64,000 bases of DNA from Eremophila alpestris peregrina (Eukaryota > Chordata > Aves > Passeriformes > Alaudidae), in assembly GCA_009792885.1 (NCBI GenBank), contig WMCF01000031.1, forward strand, positions 2,457,437 through 2,521,436. Reading direction: 5' to 3'. Below, piece after piece: positions 10,901 through 24,500 of the stretch; within the stretch, counting starts at the first letter, position 1; the number at the start of each line of letters is the position of its first letter. The notes under the pieces were generated by a model. The model worked only from the letters and a program-made list of their open reading frames with translations, did not search any database and was not told the origin of the DNA. The position numbers and the translations under genes were made by a program.

Positions 10901-13900
10901 ATGTACAATTAGTGACCATAAAAATCCTAATTGCTATGCAGAAACAGCAGTAGTACCAATAACTGCCTTTTAAGAATTGTTGGACGAAGACAGACTTGTG
11001 CATTTCAAATGTTTTATTAGCAGATAAATACTTGCTTGCTGTTGATTGCATCCCTAATTATTTACCCAGGGTTTCTACAATTTACATTATCAGCAGTCTA
11101 GACTGGAAGAGAAAAATGAAAGTACTGACTCATGAGTCAGTTACTCAGGCTGCCACTTGCAATTTGCTACCATTCGTAAATAAATTAAAGTGCATAGAAA
11201 AGGGTATCAATACATGAAAATATTAGACCCAGAGCAGCCAGGTTAAAAATTATTCCTTAGGCTGCACTTCTAAACACAGCAAACAGTTGCCTACAGAGTA
11301 TCAAAGGCTAAGCTGACAGCAGCAAATCTCTCTCTGCTGCCTACGTGACTCCAAATACGTTAGTGTTGCACTAGAGTTAGAGCAAAGTTAGAGGAGGTGT
11401 TTATTCTGACTGTTCAACTAATGCATCAAAAGGCCCCTTCTGAGTCAATATAACCTAAGTGCTCAGTGAGGGTGAGAATCACCCCAGTGCAAAGGGCCAA
11501 AACAGGGGTCCTGCTCACTGCTCATACCCGAGTCTGAGGCTCTTGGAAACACTGCCAACACTCCAAGGGTCAACACTTGGTGCTCCACAAAAAACTCATG
11601 AGTCAACTCTGCATGCTAATTTTGCTATTATAGGATGTAGCTGATAGTCAAGAGTTTTTAAAGAGCCCTTCAGATTAAGAGGGGTCAAGTTCTGTGAGAT
11701 CTGAGCACCTAAATCCTAACAGTCATGGAGAACCTCAAATCCCCTGCACTTCAAAGTCCTGTGTGTTCCTAAGACGGGCTCTGTGAGTGAGCTGCATTTG
11801 GAGAGTGCCAGCAACAGAACACAGCACAGGCTTCTCTCAGCTGCAGAGCTAAAGGCTCTCAGGGATTGCTCCCATCCAACAGCCTGCATGAGGAACTCAG
11901 CTGCCCCACTGCTCTGTCCAAGACCAGTCCATCAGTCCTGCTGGCAAGAGATGTTTCTGTGAGCATCAAGAAGCTCGTTCACAGAGCTGCTCAGCAGTTG
12001 CAGGAGCAAACACCAAGACCTGTCAGTGTGCATGGAAACAGCAGCTTTGTGCTTCTCCAGGGAAGAAAACCAGCAGAATAAAAGCAAAAAATGGGGTTTA
12101 AACAATCTATGGAACCAAAGCACAACACATGCTAATGACATTCTCAGCCACGAGAGATGAGCACTGTAACACGACTGTTGCCCCCATGCGACACCAGGAA
12201 GCATGCAGAGAAAACTGAGCCATACACACCTAGTGAGGTGCTGAAGTCTCAGGGTTAGAGCTGCTGGGACATCACCCACTAAAACTAGAACAGGACAGAC
12301 AAAGCAGGAGAGCAGCCTCAAGAAGAATCAGCTACAAGAGAGAGGAAAGAGAGACAGAGTTAGTTAATAAGGTATTACAGGTTCTCCTCACTGTGTTGCA
12401 GAAATTACTACACAATTTTCCTCCTAACTTGTAATAAAAGAAACAACATTCAGTGAAGCCAATCCTGAGACCCCTAAGGAAAAAAACCCCACCCTGATTA
12501 ATCTGTTATCAGTGATCAATACTTTCTGTGAGATTTACTGGTAATGTCCTAAATCAGGGAAAACTCTAGACTGGAAGGAGGATGATGGAATGTTGCAGAG
12601 CTGGGTATGTAGCCAGGCAATTTAAAACACAGAAACCTAACAGGATGCTCCCAAAAATTAGAGCTGTTATTGAGGCACACAACTTTAGGCCCCTGTCAGA
12701 TGTACAAGCCCCAAATGGCTCAAGATGTTTCACAGATCCCCGTTAGAGAGGGGACATTCATTTCTAAAAGATGCACACAGCACAACGACTTGTTCTCCCT
12801 GTCTGTGTACCTATCTGATCCTGGATGAAACCAAAGCAAAAGAAGCTTTTGGGATATCAGGTCACCTGTGTAGCTCAGTAAATCCCTGATTTATTTTGTC
12901 TTAAAACATTTATCACTGAAACTTCTCTGGGTCAGCAGCTGCCAATTCAGTCCCTGTTTTTGCTGGAGAATGAACAGAACAGAACCCATTTGGCAAAGGC
13001 ATGGTTCTGTGAGACAGCACTGCCAGCCTTAAGCTACTACCACATCAAAAATGCTGCAGCCACATGGCACAAAATCAGAGCCAGTACAAACTCCCACTGC
13101 TGGTTCAAATGTTTTAGAACATTTTCAGAGAAGAATGTTGCCCTGGCAGATTTTTTGCCTGACCAGGTACTGTCTGCCTTCCTGAAGCCAGCATAAACAC
13201 CATTTCTTGTGTTTCAGCCAAATTACCAGAAATATGATCCTTTCTTCACATGGATCCAACCTCAAAGGGCACAGAACCATCATGCCAGAAATCTCATTTT
13301 TTCTTAAACTAACAGAAGTAAATTCTATGTTCGAAACTTATATAGCTGTAACAAAACTGTGCATAGATATGCCCAAAGATGAAAGTCAGGAGGCAGAGTG
13401 AGAGAAAGACTAATTCTCAAGTAAATGACCAGAGAGAATAAATTAAACATAACTGAGCTTCTAGAGATAAAAGAGTAACACTATGGACATATATATACAT
13501 AAAATACATGTAACACATTCCAAATAAACTGCTTCTCAGACCTTATGCTGAGATTTATCTTGAGCCTGGGTCCTTTTGCTGCTGTGGTTGACTGAGCTCT
13601 AATTTGACCCTTACGTGACAACCTCCAGCAATGAATAGCAATGAGGAATTCACAAAGAAAGCTATTTCAATATAGTTCTCTGGTAGGCACAGACAGACAC
13701 ATTGTGCTGCTGTCAAAAGAAACAACAAAAAAGCTGGTCAGAGTTTTTGTGTTCCTTTGGACAGAGGCAGTCTGTGAAACAACGTTTAAACCAGGGAATG
13801 AAGGAGGGCAGAGGAAATGGTAACAGAAATCCTTGAGAAGGAACTTTGCATCTTAAGGACATTGCAATGAAAGCTGCAGTTCACCACTTCCATTACTGCA

Positions 13901-14754
13901 GAAAACAATGTCAACATGCAGTATTTGAGCTTTTACATTAGCAGGATATTTCATCTGATCATCCAACAGGAATAATTCTGTATAAATAAATCAATCAATC
14001 CTGCACATAAATTTGCAGAATATCATTATATGAACTGGGTTAAGCAACATCAACAAAAGCATCCAAATATATGCTTGTACTTAACTCACTCCAGAACTGG
14101 CTCTGATCAACAGAACCACAGCATCTCCAATCTTACCAAAATGGTTCCATTAAAAAAAAATCAATTAACCTTTTAGTTAAAAGCACTGAAATCACACTCT
14201 AGTACCTCAGAAAATATACAGTCCTCAGCAAAAATCCCAGAATTTTCTTATATCCAATTCAATCTCTAGATATTAATCACTGCATGTTTAAATGACACCA
14301 GTCTTCTTCCTAGAACTTCCCTTTGGTAAAGATTGCTCCCTTCAGCACTTTGCTGCTAGAGTTTTTCAGGTTTTCCTGCCAAAATTTCATGCAGTGTTTT
14401 CAGGGCTTGCTGATACAGTGTGCCTACAAAGCTTTAATTATACTGTAGCTCTCTTTCCCCAGTGAGGCAAATTTCAACTGCTACACTCTTCTTCCAAAAG
14501 GAAAGGAAAATAAATTATGGAAATACAGAACATCTTTCTCACAACTGCATATATATAATAGCATTAATAATTCAGTTTAATGCTCTGAAGTTCAAACTGA
14601 AATATTTTTACAAGGGCAATTTCTAAAGTAAATGCTTTAGCCTATGGTTACTTTTACCCAATGTAAAAAAAAAATCAATTTCTTCCTAAAATTTGTCATT
14701 TATAGACCAGAACAGAAAAGAGCAACTTTCTGAAGCAGAGCTCTTGCTCTCTGG

Positions 14755-14920
14755 GACCTAAGGACTTGTCTACACTGAATAAGCTGAACTCCTCCATCAT
14801 AGCACTCATTATGCCACACTTCCTTCAGAGATCAGTGTTTGTGTTAATTAAGCATAAAAAAGCACAGCAAAATGGCAGCACATTACTTCACACCTCCTAA
14901 GTGTCCACACTAAGGTTTAA
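14755..14920. repeat. Possible ancient DNA-transposon-like repeat remnant
   Basis: GGACTTGTCTACACTGAATAA near 14762 and GTGTCCACACTAAGG near 14901 resemble the GGC-TTGTCTACACT-type terminal sequence of old interspersed repeats seen in reptile and bird genomes. The resemblance is from memory, over short strings, and no complete element or target-site duplication can be defined. Confidence 0.25.
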
Positions 14921-15451
14921 TGGGGTATGTGATAGTCTATAAATTCACACTGTGGACTGTAAATTCTCTGTGTAAACAAACACTCCCCAAGTGTTTCCAA
15001 ACTAGGGTCTAGGTGGAATAGTTTTTGTAAAAATCTTGTACATATCAAAAGACTGGACAAGGCAGAGATGGTTTCTCATGGAAAAAGTCAGAATATTTTG
15101 ATTATTTCAGCAATTGTATTTGTTTAACACTACACCTTATGATAATCAGACCCATGTTTACATATTGCCAAAAACTTTTAATATTTCCCTTTATAGTTTT
15201 TGTCTTTCTATAAAAATAAAATGCAACTTGAAAGTCAAAGCTAGAATGAAGAAGATCCTACTTTGCAATCTCTCTTGGAATATGAATAGTCAATTTGCTG
15301 CATCTCAAGCCTCTGACACCTTTTCTTCTGTCTTGGAACTTGCCAGACATGATTGCTACCAGCTTGATTAGTTCAGAGGGTGATCACTGTAACACCCCAG
15401 AACACATGTCCTTGCATACTAAAGCTGCTGCGTGCCATCGATTTTTCAAAG

Positions 15452-15488
15452 GTCTCCCCCACTGAAATCAATAAGGAGCTCTGCTCAA
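15452..15488. repeat. Possible ancient amniote interspersed-repeat fragment
   Basis: The stretch CCCACTGAAATCAATAAGG followed by AGCTCTGCTC is close to a motif of the type CCACTGAAATCAATGGGAGC, which recurs in turtle, crocodilian and bird genomes as part of old dispersed repeats. It is very short, so the family cannot be named. Confidence 0.3.
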
Positions 15489-18400
15489 AAATGGATTGCA
15501 CTTTGTGGTCCCTTTCTGAGCTGTGGATATCCAGGCTATCCAGGATTCTCACAGCTGCTTTAGCAGCAGCTCCATGTTCCCCACTTCCTCTGACCCCAGT
15601 CTGATCCTAACCCACACCAACAGACCCTTCAGCCACTGATCACTCCGAGCAGGAACAGACAATAGACAACCCCACCACAACCATTTCCTGGAATAATGCT
15701 TCCAAGCAGCCAAGGAAAACCCCTCCAACAGCCTGTGGGACTGTTAAATAGCATCAGGCCTTCAATTAACCACAGAGGCTGTAACCATTTCAACAGAAAT
15801 TACTTCCTTACTGCAGAGGCTCCCTTGCAAGCAGAGCCACCCAAAATCAATACATCTGTTCTTAGAACAGGGCTATTTCAATGAGAAAAAGATAAAGATC
15901 AAAAGCAGCACAGTTTATAACTCCATTCTGTCCTTCTTTCCCATGTATTTTAAAGCTTGGCTTCATTAATATCTAATCCAATCTGGCTGCAAATAAGCCA
16001 AACACATAAACACACTGCTATAACCTCATGCAGTTACTTCCACAGAACACTTACAAGATTTCACTTAACAATATACAAGAATCCTCATTTTTCTTGTCTC
16101 TCAGGTGTTTAGAATTTTGGCAAGGGGTCTTCCATTTCAAGGGAAAGGCTACTGCTAGGAATGACTGAAACTGGCTCTGTGTGGGGAACCAGAGCTGAGA
16201 ACAGCCCTGTATTCCTGACATGAAATCTCGACAAAACACAGAACAAGAGTCAGTGGGCAGGAGGCAGTCCCAAAGCCAGTTTGGCACGGGTCACACAGAG
16301 TAACTGAAATATTACAGCAAGGATGGACAATCCTGCAGAAGCTCATAATAACTCTTTCATAAAGGATACTATTGTGCTATCATCAAGCAGATAAATAACA
16401 AGATGGCAAGCAACAAAGCTGAGGTCAGCTCTGCAGTCAGGCTGCCAACAGCCCCACCCATTCCTGATGCCCCCAGAAGGCATCAGCTGTTCAGGCAGCA
16501 GATCCAAACTCAGAGCCATCAGGTAGAAAATTGTCCTTTCACCACACATTTTGAGAGGAAAATATCCAACTGTGATCCCACAGAACAGTGAGTGTTTAAG
16601 CTCAGCAACAGATGTGTCAAATGACTTATCCCAACCATGAGGAGTTAATTGATGCTATAAATAGCACTCTGCAGACAAAAAAAAAATTCCACTTAATTTT
16701 AGTATCCAAAGAACACAGTCTAGCTCTGCTTATCAGTAAAACTATTTCCCTTTAAAGAAGTGGGCTTGGATGTTTTACATGTAGATTAACACAGAGAGAT
16801 AATTTGATTTCAGGCTATTGAGAGATTTCCTTCCTTTTATGTTTCAGAAGAACAGGGCTGCATGCAGCTAAATGAGATCCATAGATTACAGTAGAAGAAA
16901 GGCCAATAAAACTGCACAGCTACATTCCTGGGTAATAACAAATGCTTTTTAATTCTAGGGCTCCAGTCTCAGGCTTTATGAGGGCATTTCCAATTACTAC
17001 TTTTAAGATTAATGCAAATAAGTGCATCAAATAGAAATAGATTCTTTAGCCCATCTGAATCAAGTATTTAGTATCTCCCATAGCATTTTATAAATAAACT
17101 GGCACTGCTAGGAAAAAAATTCACAGGTCTGAAGTGTTCAGAGCAAGCCTCTTCCCTGTGGTTTTCACCTGCTTTCAGGAGAAAAACAAAACCAAAACCC
17201 TTCAGCTGTTTTGCAGAACATGGGTCTTGTTTACCTCTCACAGCCCACATTTAGTGGATTGTGTGGCTGCTCCACTGCTCCAGCAGGGAACTGAAAACAT
17301 CAGTACAAACAGGAAGGAACATAATGTCAATGTTCATCTTTAATTCTTGAAGCTACTAAATCAAAATAATTTCATTAGCTGCTCACCAACCAATCTTACT
17401 GCATTACTCTCCTGTATTTCAACCTCTCTCATTAAAAACAATCAGATTTCCACCTTATGTTGCTTTAAATCAGGAACAGTATCAATGAAGAGATTAAAGC
17501 AAGACAAAGACAAAAGGAACAGAATAAGGCCCACTAGCTTTAATTCTCTCCAGTAACATCTGTGTCATTCTAAATCCTGGATTTTTTTTCACCAAGCTGT
17601 GTCTGGAAGCCTGAGGCACTAAGTAAATCTACTCTGTTTAGACCAAAACTGTTCATCTGCTTTCTGCAATGGCATGTGCAGAGAACACCTTCATTGTTTC
17701 AGCATCTATAAATTGAAAATGCAATCCAAGTTCATTTTACCCTTGTAAGTTCAGGATGCAATCCAAGTTTGTGCTGATTAACACCACAAGCTTTTTAGTA
17801 TTACAAGGCAAGCATGCATTTGAGAACTAATAAATAATTTCTGAGCAAAATAAAAGTATTTAACTCATCTGCTGTCTTGAATAATCATTCAGTTCATGCA
17901 TAAACATAAAGACAGGAAAAACAGATACATTTTAATGAAAGTCTTGGAGAAAGTCATCGTTCCATATGATGGATTTTAGCATGTAACATCTCTCAACAGG
18001 ACAGTCCTTTGTTACACACTGCCAAAAGGTGCTGCTCCAGAGGTGGTGCCTGGTTGAGGGGCAGAAGCATTGCCACAAGAACTGCCACTTCAACTCCCCT
18101 GCTTCCAGATGCAAGGTGCTGCTGAATTTTCATGGCAGAAATCCTTATCCCTGAGAAGCATTTCCTATTCTATTAGCCAAGCAGCTTGGCCTCTGTGGGG
18201 TTAAAGTGACAGCCAAAGAAGCCCTCAGAGAATAATGCTCAGGCCGTGCCTGGTTCACATCAAGATGCCATAGTAACCCCATTGATTAGTGCAGACTCGT
18301 TTAGATCCCCCTCTCACACAACAGGAACGTGGGGCTGTGCTGACACTGCCAGGTGTTACTGAGCAAAACTGCAAGTATCCACTTTCTAGACTAAGATTTA

Positions 18401-20159
18401 TATCTTTATGACAAGAGCTTTTCATTCACTGGTTTGTGGCTCTGTCAAAATGTGAGCACCAGGACCAGAGGTGTCCAGGCTGCTGTGGGAGGTGAGAGCC
18501 CCACAGCACAGCCTGGGGCTGGCACACACCAACACCACACCACTCCTCCAGGGATGCCCCTTCTCCACACCCCTCCTTCCCTGCATGGAAACCTGCTCTG
18601 AGTCTGACCTGCTCATGAATCTCCATTGCCACTGGTCAACTGCCACATTTCAATTACATCCTCTGTGCTGAGGCTGAGCCTCACCCGAAAATCAGCAGGA
18701 ATTGGGAAAAATCTTGGATTTAGGGGGTCAGTAGCAATTGTCTTTTGGAGAAGTCGTTTTCCTCTAGATGGCTGTAGTTAGATTCTGAGCTCACCCTTAC
18801 CAAGCCTATCCTACATTTTTGTCTTTGACTAAATCTTAATGCTTTTTGTAGTTTATATCCCCCATCAAGAGTATTTCCTGTTTCCAGGAACAAACTTATC
18901 ACTAGTGCCTAATTACAGTTATTTGGAAGCAGAAATATTTCTTCCAAATCACTGAAGATCTGCTCCAAGAAACAACTTTCTATTCAGACATCCCTTTTTA
19001 ATAACCATCCTGCTGATAACTGCTGAGTGGGAAAATAACAGTTTTGCTTTAAGTTTTAACCACTTCAAATGCTGAAAGCTAATTCCCTCTGTTATATTAA
19101 AACTAAAATCCTGCACTGTATAAACAGGAATACATTTCAGCTATAATAAACACTTCTAACTCATTTCATTAAAATTATGAAAGTAACAGAGGTAAGTCCC
19201 AAACAATTCAGACAGTAAATACAATGTAAACTCTGCTGATAATCTTTCCTACAAACTGCTTTGAAACTTTAAATGGGCTATTTATTTTCAATAAAAGTTT
19301 TTAGTTTGACATATACAAAAGGAAATATGTTTAATCTAAAAACAATCAAATTAAAATGGAAAAAACTTTATAAAAATCAGTAACAGATATGTGTAATTCA
19401 AAGGATTATTTTCGAGGAATGCTTGGCTAAAACCATAATCCACCTACACTGAGAAAAATAAAGCAGTACACAGAAGGGAGCAATATTTCAGGAAAATAAA
19501 CAAGAATACTTTAATCCCATTATTCACTTTCAAGTCCCCAGATTTAAAACAGATACACCAAAGTATCGAGGTGAATCCAAAGCAGCTGAAAATGCTTATG
19601 GTCATCCTCTAAGTGACCAGAGGATAGGTTTTGATTCCAGAAAGAGTAAGATACAGCAGGCAGGGGAGGCATGGAGAGAGGAAAAGACATCCTGAGAGTC
19701 TGCCCTTACTGCCTGTAGGAAGAAGACCTACAGTTGAGAGACATCCCCTGCTCTGTCAGGAGTAGAATGAAGCTAAATGATAACAGGAAAAGGGAGAGAT
19801 GGATCAGAGAAGGCACAAAAGAGAAAACTGCCATCCCAGTTTTCCCCAGCTGCACTTGCAATTTGCCCCTGCCTCTGCTCTGGACACAATGAATGATGGC
19901 AGAGGGTCCTTTCCTAGTTCCAGTTTTAAGAGATATCACAGGGATATTCCCTTCTTTCTGCTCCTCAACCATTCTACCACTATGTTAAACAAATTTTAGT
20001 TGGCCTTCAATAGCATACAAACAAAGGAATTTCTGAGGTGTAAAGACAATTGAATAAAAGGACAGTGATTTAAGAACATACATAATGAAACAGTAACAAG
20101 ACACTCAAGAGACTCAGCTGCAGAAACACAGTACCTTTTATAATCTTTCTTTCTTGTAG

Positions 20160-20203
20160 TGGCTTTTAAAATGGAAATTCTCCCTTGGTTCGATAATAAC
20201 TCT
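20160..20203 (+). other. Exon-like 44-base segment on the plus strand (weak)
   Basis: A pyrimidine-rich acceptor (ATCTTTCTTTCTTGTAG, ending 20159) is followed 44 bases later by a donor, TCT|GTAAGAG. The segment has no recognised coding content and is antisense to ARVCF. It could be an exon of an antisense non-coding RNA, but chance pairs of splice-like sites of this quality are expected in introns of this size. Confidence 0.1.
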
Positions 20204-21489
20204 GTAAGAGAAACAAAGAAAATAACAAAGATTTTTATTCCATCTGGGGGAAGTAGGAAGAGGGGATTATTTTTGAATAACTGATAACATTTACATAATA
20301 CTGTGGAAGTCTTTTATTTGTATCTCTCCTTGGTTCCCCTTCTCGAGTCATGCTAGTTTACAAAAAGCATTAGCTCTGGCATCTATCCCACCATCACCTG
20401 GAATCTCAAGAAAACCCCACAGAACTGCAGTATTGAAAGTTAACTCCATTAAAAGATCCTCCTGATTTCTGTCCCAGTGCCACTCATATGTTAATAAATC
20501 ACACATTCCTGAACTTAAAATTTAATCCTATATATATAATTTGCCATTAATTCCTAGATTTAAAAGCAAAAAATGTTTCTCTCATAAGCCCAAACCAGAG
20601 CATTTTCAGTCATCCAGGTCTAAATGCCATCTAGTGGCTCTAAAAATGTCAACTGTGATTCCACAGATACAACTCATCCTGTCTGACATTTTTTCTTCTA
20701 ACAGTAGGAAATAAGAGAAATTAGGGCAGGAAATTCACCAGAAATAACTGTGATTTTCAAAATCTCTTTTTTTGTTAAAGCTGAATGCAGCATTCCCATT
20801 CCAGCATTTCTTAGCCTAGCAATTTCCCAACGTTAACCAGCAGGATCCTTTGTCTTGGCTTCCTACTCTTTTTCTGACAGCAAGAACATTTCAAGCAGTT
20901 GATTCCTGCAGATGAGCCTTGCTGGGTCTCACTCAGGTGAAGTTTACCCAAACCCCAGACATGCCCCTGCCCTTCCATTAACCCATGGCTCCATCACCTG
21001 ACCCTTCCTCACTGCTCCTCCTTGGCCTGGATGGCACAAGGCAGCCACATAAACATCTGAGTGGTAAGGAAAAACACTTCAATCCTGCAGGCTCACAAAG
21101 GTGCTAAAAGAAAATTCTACCCGTGATATAAGAAGAGAGCTTCTTTGAAGCCTAATTTCCTTTAGCTTTTCTCTCATAAGAATATGAGTTATCTCCTTTA
21201 AGTAAGCTAATTGTATTAAGCCAGAACTAAATAATGTTTTACATTTAGTGTCACCTGGAACAGACAAATCTACTGGAAAAAGTACTTCCCTTGATTTTTC
21301 TTTCCTCATTATTCACTTGTATTTTTGTTGTTGATTCAGAGTCAAGAAGACAAGCTCCCTAAGGCTTGGGATGTCCTGGGTAAAGATCCACTCCCACTAC
21401 AACATTCATGCACAGCTGTGAGATGTTGAATCATTTTTTTATCATATAACCTGGGAATAAAGTGCATTGGCCTACTTCACAAGATCTCA

Positions 21490-21534
21490 AAATAGAATAT
21501 ATAAATATATAAATAAAATATATCTATAAAATAT
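21490..21534. repeat. AT-rich simple repeat (ATATAAAT-type)
   Basis: Interspersed ATATAAATATATAAATAAAATATAT-like sequence contains only A and T apart from a few bases. This is low-complexity DNA. Confidence 0.85.
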
Positions 21535-24500
21535 CAGTGCTCTTATTTACACCCACACCATTACTGGTGGTCTTCTAGTGATAATCACACCTGCACAGCC
21601 TGAAATTCAGTGTTGATCACCAAGAAAAACTCCTTGTCTTTTAAACAGAAATCTATGTGTTTCATTTTAGTCTCTGAGTGTTTGTCAGCCCAGTGCCAGT
21701 CCCTAAGGTGCTGTGTGGGTTATGGCAAACACCTGGATCAGGTAATTCTGTGTTCACATGGGCACAGTCCAACTGCCAGCAGGAAGCTGAGTGCTGCTTT
21801 GTATCAGCTGATGCCAGCTCAGAGCTTCAGCCCCAAATCCTGGGATGCCTGGAACATGCTGTGGCTCATGCCTATCCTGCAAAGTCCCCCTTTCAGCCCT
21901 TGGCTGCTGCACATTTGATAACACAACCTGTGGTGCAGGGGAGAGGGGGGAAAACCCACCAGCTTGGACAGCATTACATTTAATAAAACACCTGGGTTTC
22001 ATTACAAAAACGCTGCTTCATTCCAGTGATATACTTCTATTGCTGATTTTAATCAAGTATCTTACAGCTCTCAAATGGGAAAGGTGGAGAAAAAACTGTA
22101 ATGCTTTTTCAGATTGCTTGTTATCTCTCACTTGTAACTAATTACCCCAGTTGCACTGTTAAAGACTGAGTGGTTTTATGTTTGCTCGCCAACAAATGAC
22201 TAAAAAAAAGAAGTCAGACAATTAGTCTAGCTATAGTAACTAATTAAGATAAATATTTTCAGAACAAAGAACTTAACAGAACATCAAGGCACTGACACTG
22301 CAAAAATGTCTGAGAAAGTAAAGCATCTATCAGCAAAGCACATCTTGCCAGTCAGCAAGTTCCACAATTGCATCCCCACCACACTTCATTTTTGTCCTTC
22401 TCCAGTGAACATAATTAGTTATTAAGGCTTTTCTAACATGGTGAGAATGTAAGCAGCTTATTGGACAACAGAAAGACTTAGGGACAATTTTTGATTCTGC
22501 ACCATTGCAAATATGTGCACTGCCAACAGAGGAATATTCCTACACAAACAGCATGATGGGAAGTACAGTAGCAACCTGCTCTACCATTCCTTTTTCCAAA
22601 TGTCTTATTTTGGATCATCAGCTATGCCTGGCCTGTGCTGGTAATCCACTCCTCACACCTTCTTGGTCCCTTACTCAGAAAAAAGCATCCACCCAAGCTC
22701 TTGTAATCAGTGTGAGGAGCAGCCTTCAGCCTGGGCAGCTCCACTGCAGTGCCTGGCCCTTGGCCCCCACGGTGCCAGTCTGAGTGCCAGTGACACAGAG
22801 CCAGTGGGACACAAACCATGGCTGGACACGTTCTGGGGCACTGAGTGCCTCCCTCACCTCTGCACAGGAACTGGTGACATTAACACTGCCAAGTGTGAGG
22901 CAAGCAAGCACTGAAGTCCAAACTAAATGAGACAAAAACATGCTGGGGGTGGACAAGCAGACTGCTTTTCAATTCAGCTGCAATACTACTAAAAGCACAC
23001 ATTGCAAAACCTTGCCCAGGGTATGAATGGAAAGCCTTTATCTTTGGCTCTCTCTATCACTCAGACAACCTTCTCTCTGGCATTTCTGGCATTAAAATAA
23101 CTAATAAGGAATTCAGATGATGTAATTTAATTACCTGCAGACTCATGGCTCCAGCCCTCACTGCACACTTACAACCTCAGAGCATCCTCAAGGAACAAAT
23201 GTTTCTGTCACTTACTGGTTGCAGTCAGCACAACTTCACTTGCCAACAGGTACCCCAATGGAAAAGAGAGCAGTGGAAAAGAGCTCACTTACTCCCAGAT
23301 TAATTTGTCTGTCCATGTTTTGTTTTTATTGATTTCAAGAAGCTGATACCCTGCAATTGTATGTTTTCCTTGGCAAGAGCTCTGTCACAGATAAATCACC
23401 AGAAGTTTGGGCAGAGTTGAATAGAGCTCTCTGAACTGTATTTTGTATCTGCTGTGATTTACTGAACCAAGAGACAAGGAGGTGAAAAGAAAGAATTTTC
23501 TTCCTTCACCTTACATCTTCATTTGCTAAACTGCTATTTTATTTCACAAAGAAATGTAGGGTATTCTGACTGACAGTTCTGCTTTTATGTAAGGTATCAG
23601 ATGGCAAACATGAGGTAGCTACATTACACAACTCAGTGTGTGGGTATATGCTCTGTCACAACTTGCATCAAAACATATGAAACAGTCATGGTAAACGAGG
23701 TTTTTCCTCTTAAAGATGTGATACAAACATAATGAACACTCATTACAAAGCTTTCCATCAAAAGAGGTGGACTTCAAGCTGTTTGATATTTTAATATTTA
23801 CATTCAATTATCTCTAGAAATTTATTTAAAACAGCATTATTTTTGTGTTACTTAGGAGCTTCTGAGTTCCCTTAGAAACTCCTACTCATTCTTAATTATA
23901 GTGTAAATCAGCATGTTAACATCAGGCGAGCAGCCACTAACTAAAGCAGCTGATACAAATGCACACAAAGTTCGGACAGGAGCAGTGGCAAAATGCCCAG
24001 AAAGTTCCAAACCCCCTCTGAACAGCTCAGTCAATGTGGAGAGATACACAGACCTTTCACAAGAGATGTGCTGGGTAATAGCAGTTACTGCCAATAAATT
24101 TTATATAAATATTACAAAAGTAGTAAAGAGCCCATGCATCAGTACACAGACGTGTCACAGATAAGAACTGTGGCTTTTTAAAATGTCAGGACTGAAAATG
24201 TACAACAGCCTATAAAATGTCACTCAAGTCATTACATGCTAGCAGTGAAGTAAATCATTTATTAAAGAAACAACGGCTGAACTAACTCTGCCAAACCAGG
24301 TGCACCCATTTCCTCTGCTGTGCTACTGTGTTGATAAAGACATGACATATTAAAGGAAAAATGTATGAAATACAGAACTACAAAAGCCAGTGTACAGTGA
24401 TACACTCTGCTGTGCTCTGATACAAGCAAAATTAAAGCTAATCCTTTCTTCTGAAGGAAATGTCACAGACTTCTGTGCATTTGGTAAATTAATATTTATA

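Larger units (their letters stand above)
8000..20150. other. Non-coding stretch upstream of the ARVCF coding exon
   Basis: I see no supported gene or RNA here. The sequence is mostly AT-rich, with GC-richer patches around 9.83-10.43, 11.7-12.3 and 18.0-18.7 kb that create overlapping chance frames on both strands. The longest is 129 codons on the minus strand at 11932-12321; it is leucine-, cysteine- and tryptophan-rich and resembles nothing I know. A 14-base direct repeat (ATGCAATCCAAGTT) occurs at 17719 and again at 17756. Possible old repeat fragments near 14.76-14.92 and 15.45 kb are listed separately. Confidence 0.6.

Noticed and set aside
11932..12321. 129-codon minus-strand frame with hydrophobic segments
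   Set aside because: It lies in a GC-richer patch and overlaps a plus-strand frame. No domain or splice context was recognised.
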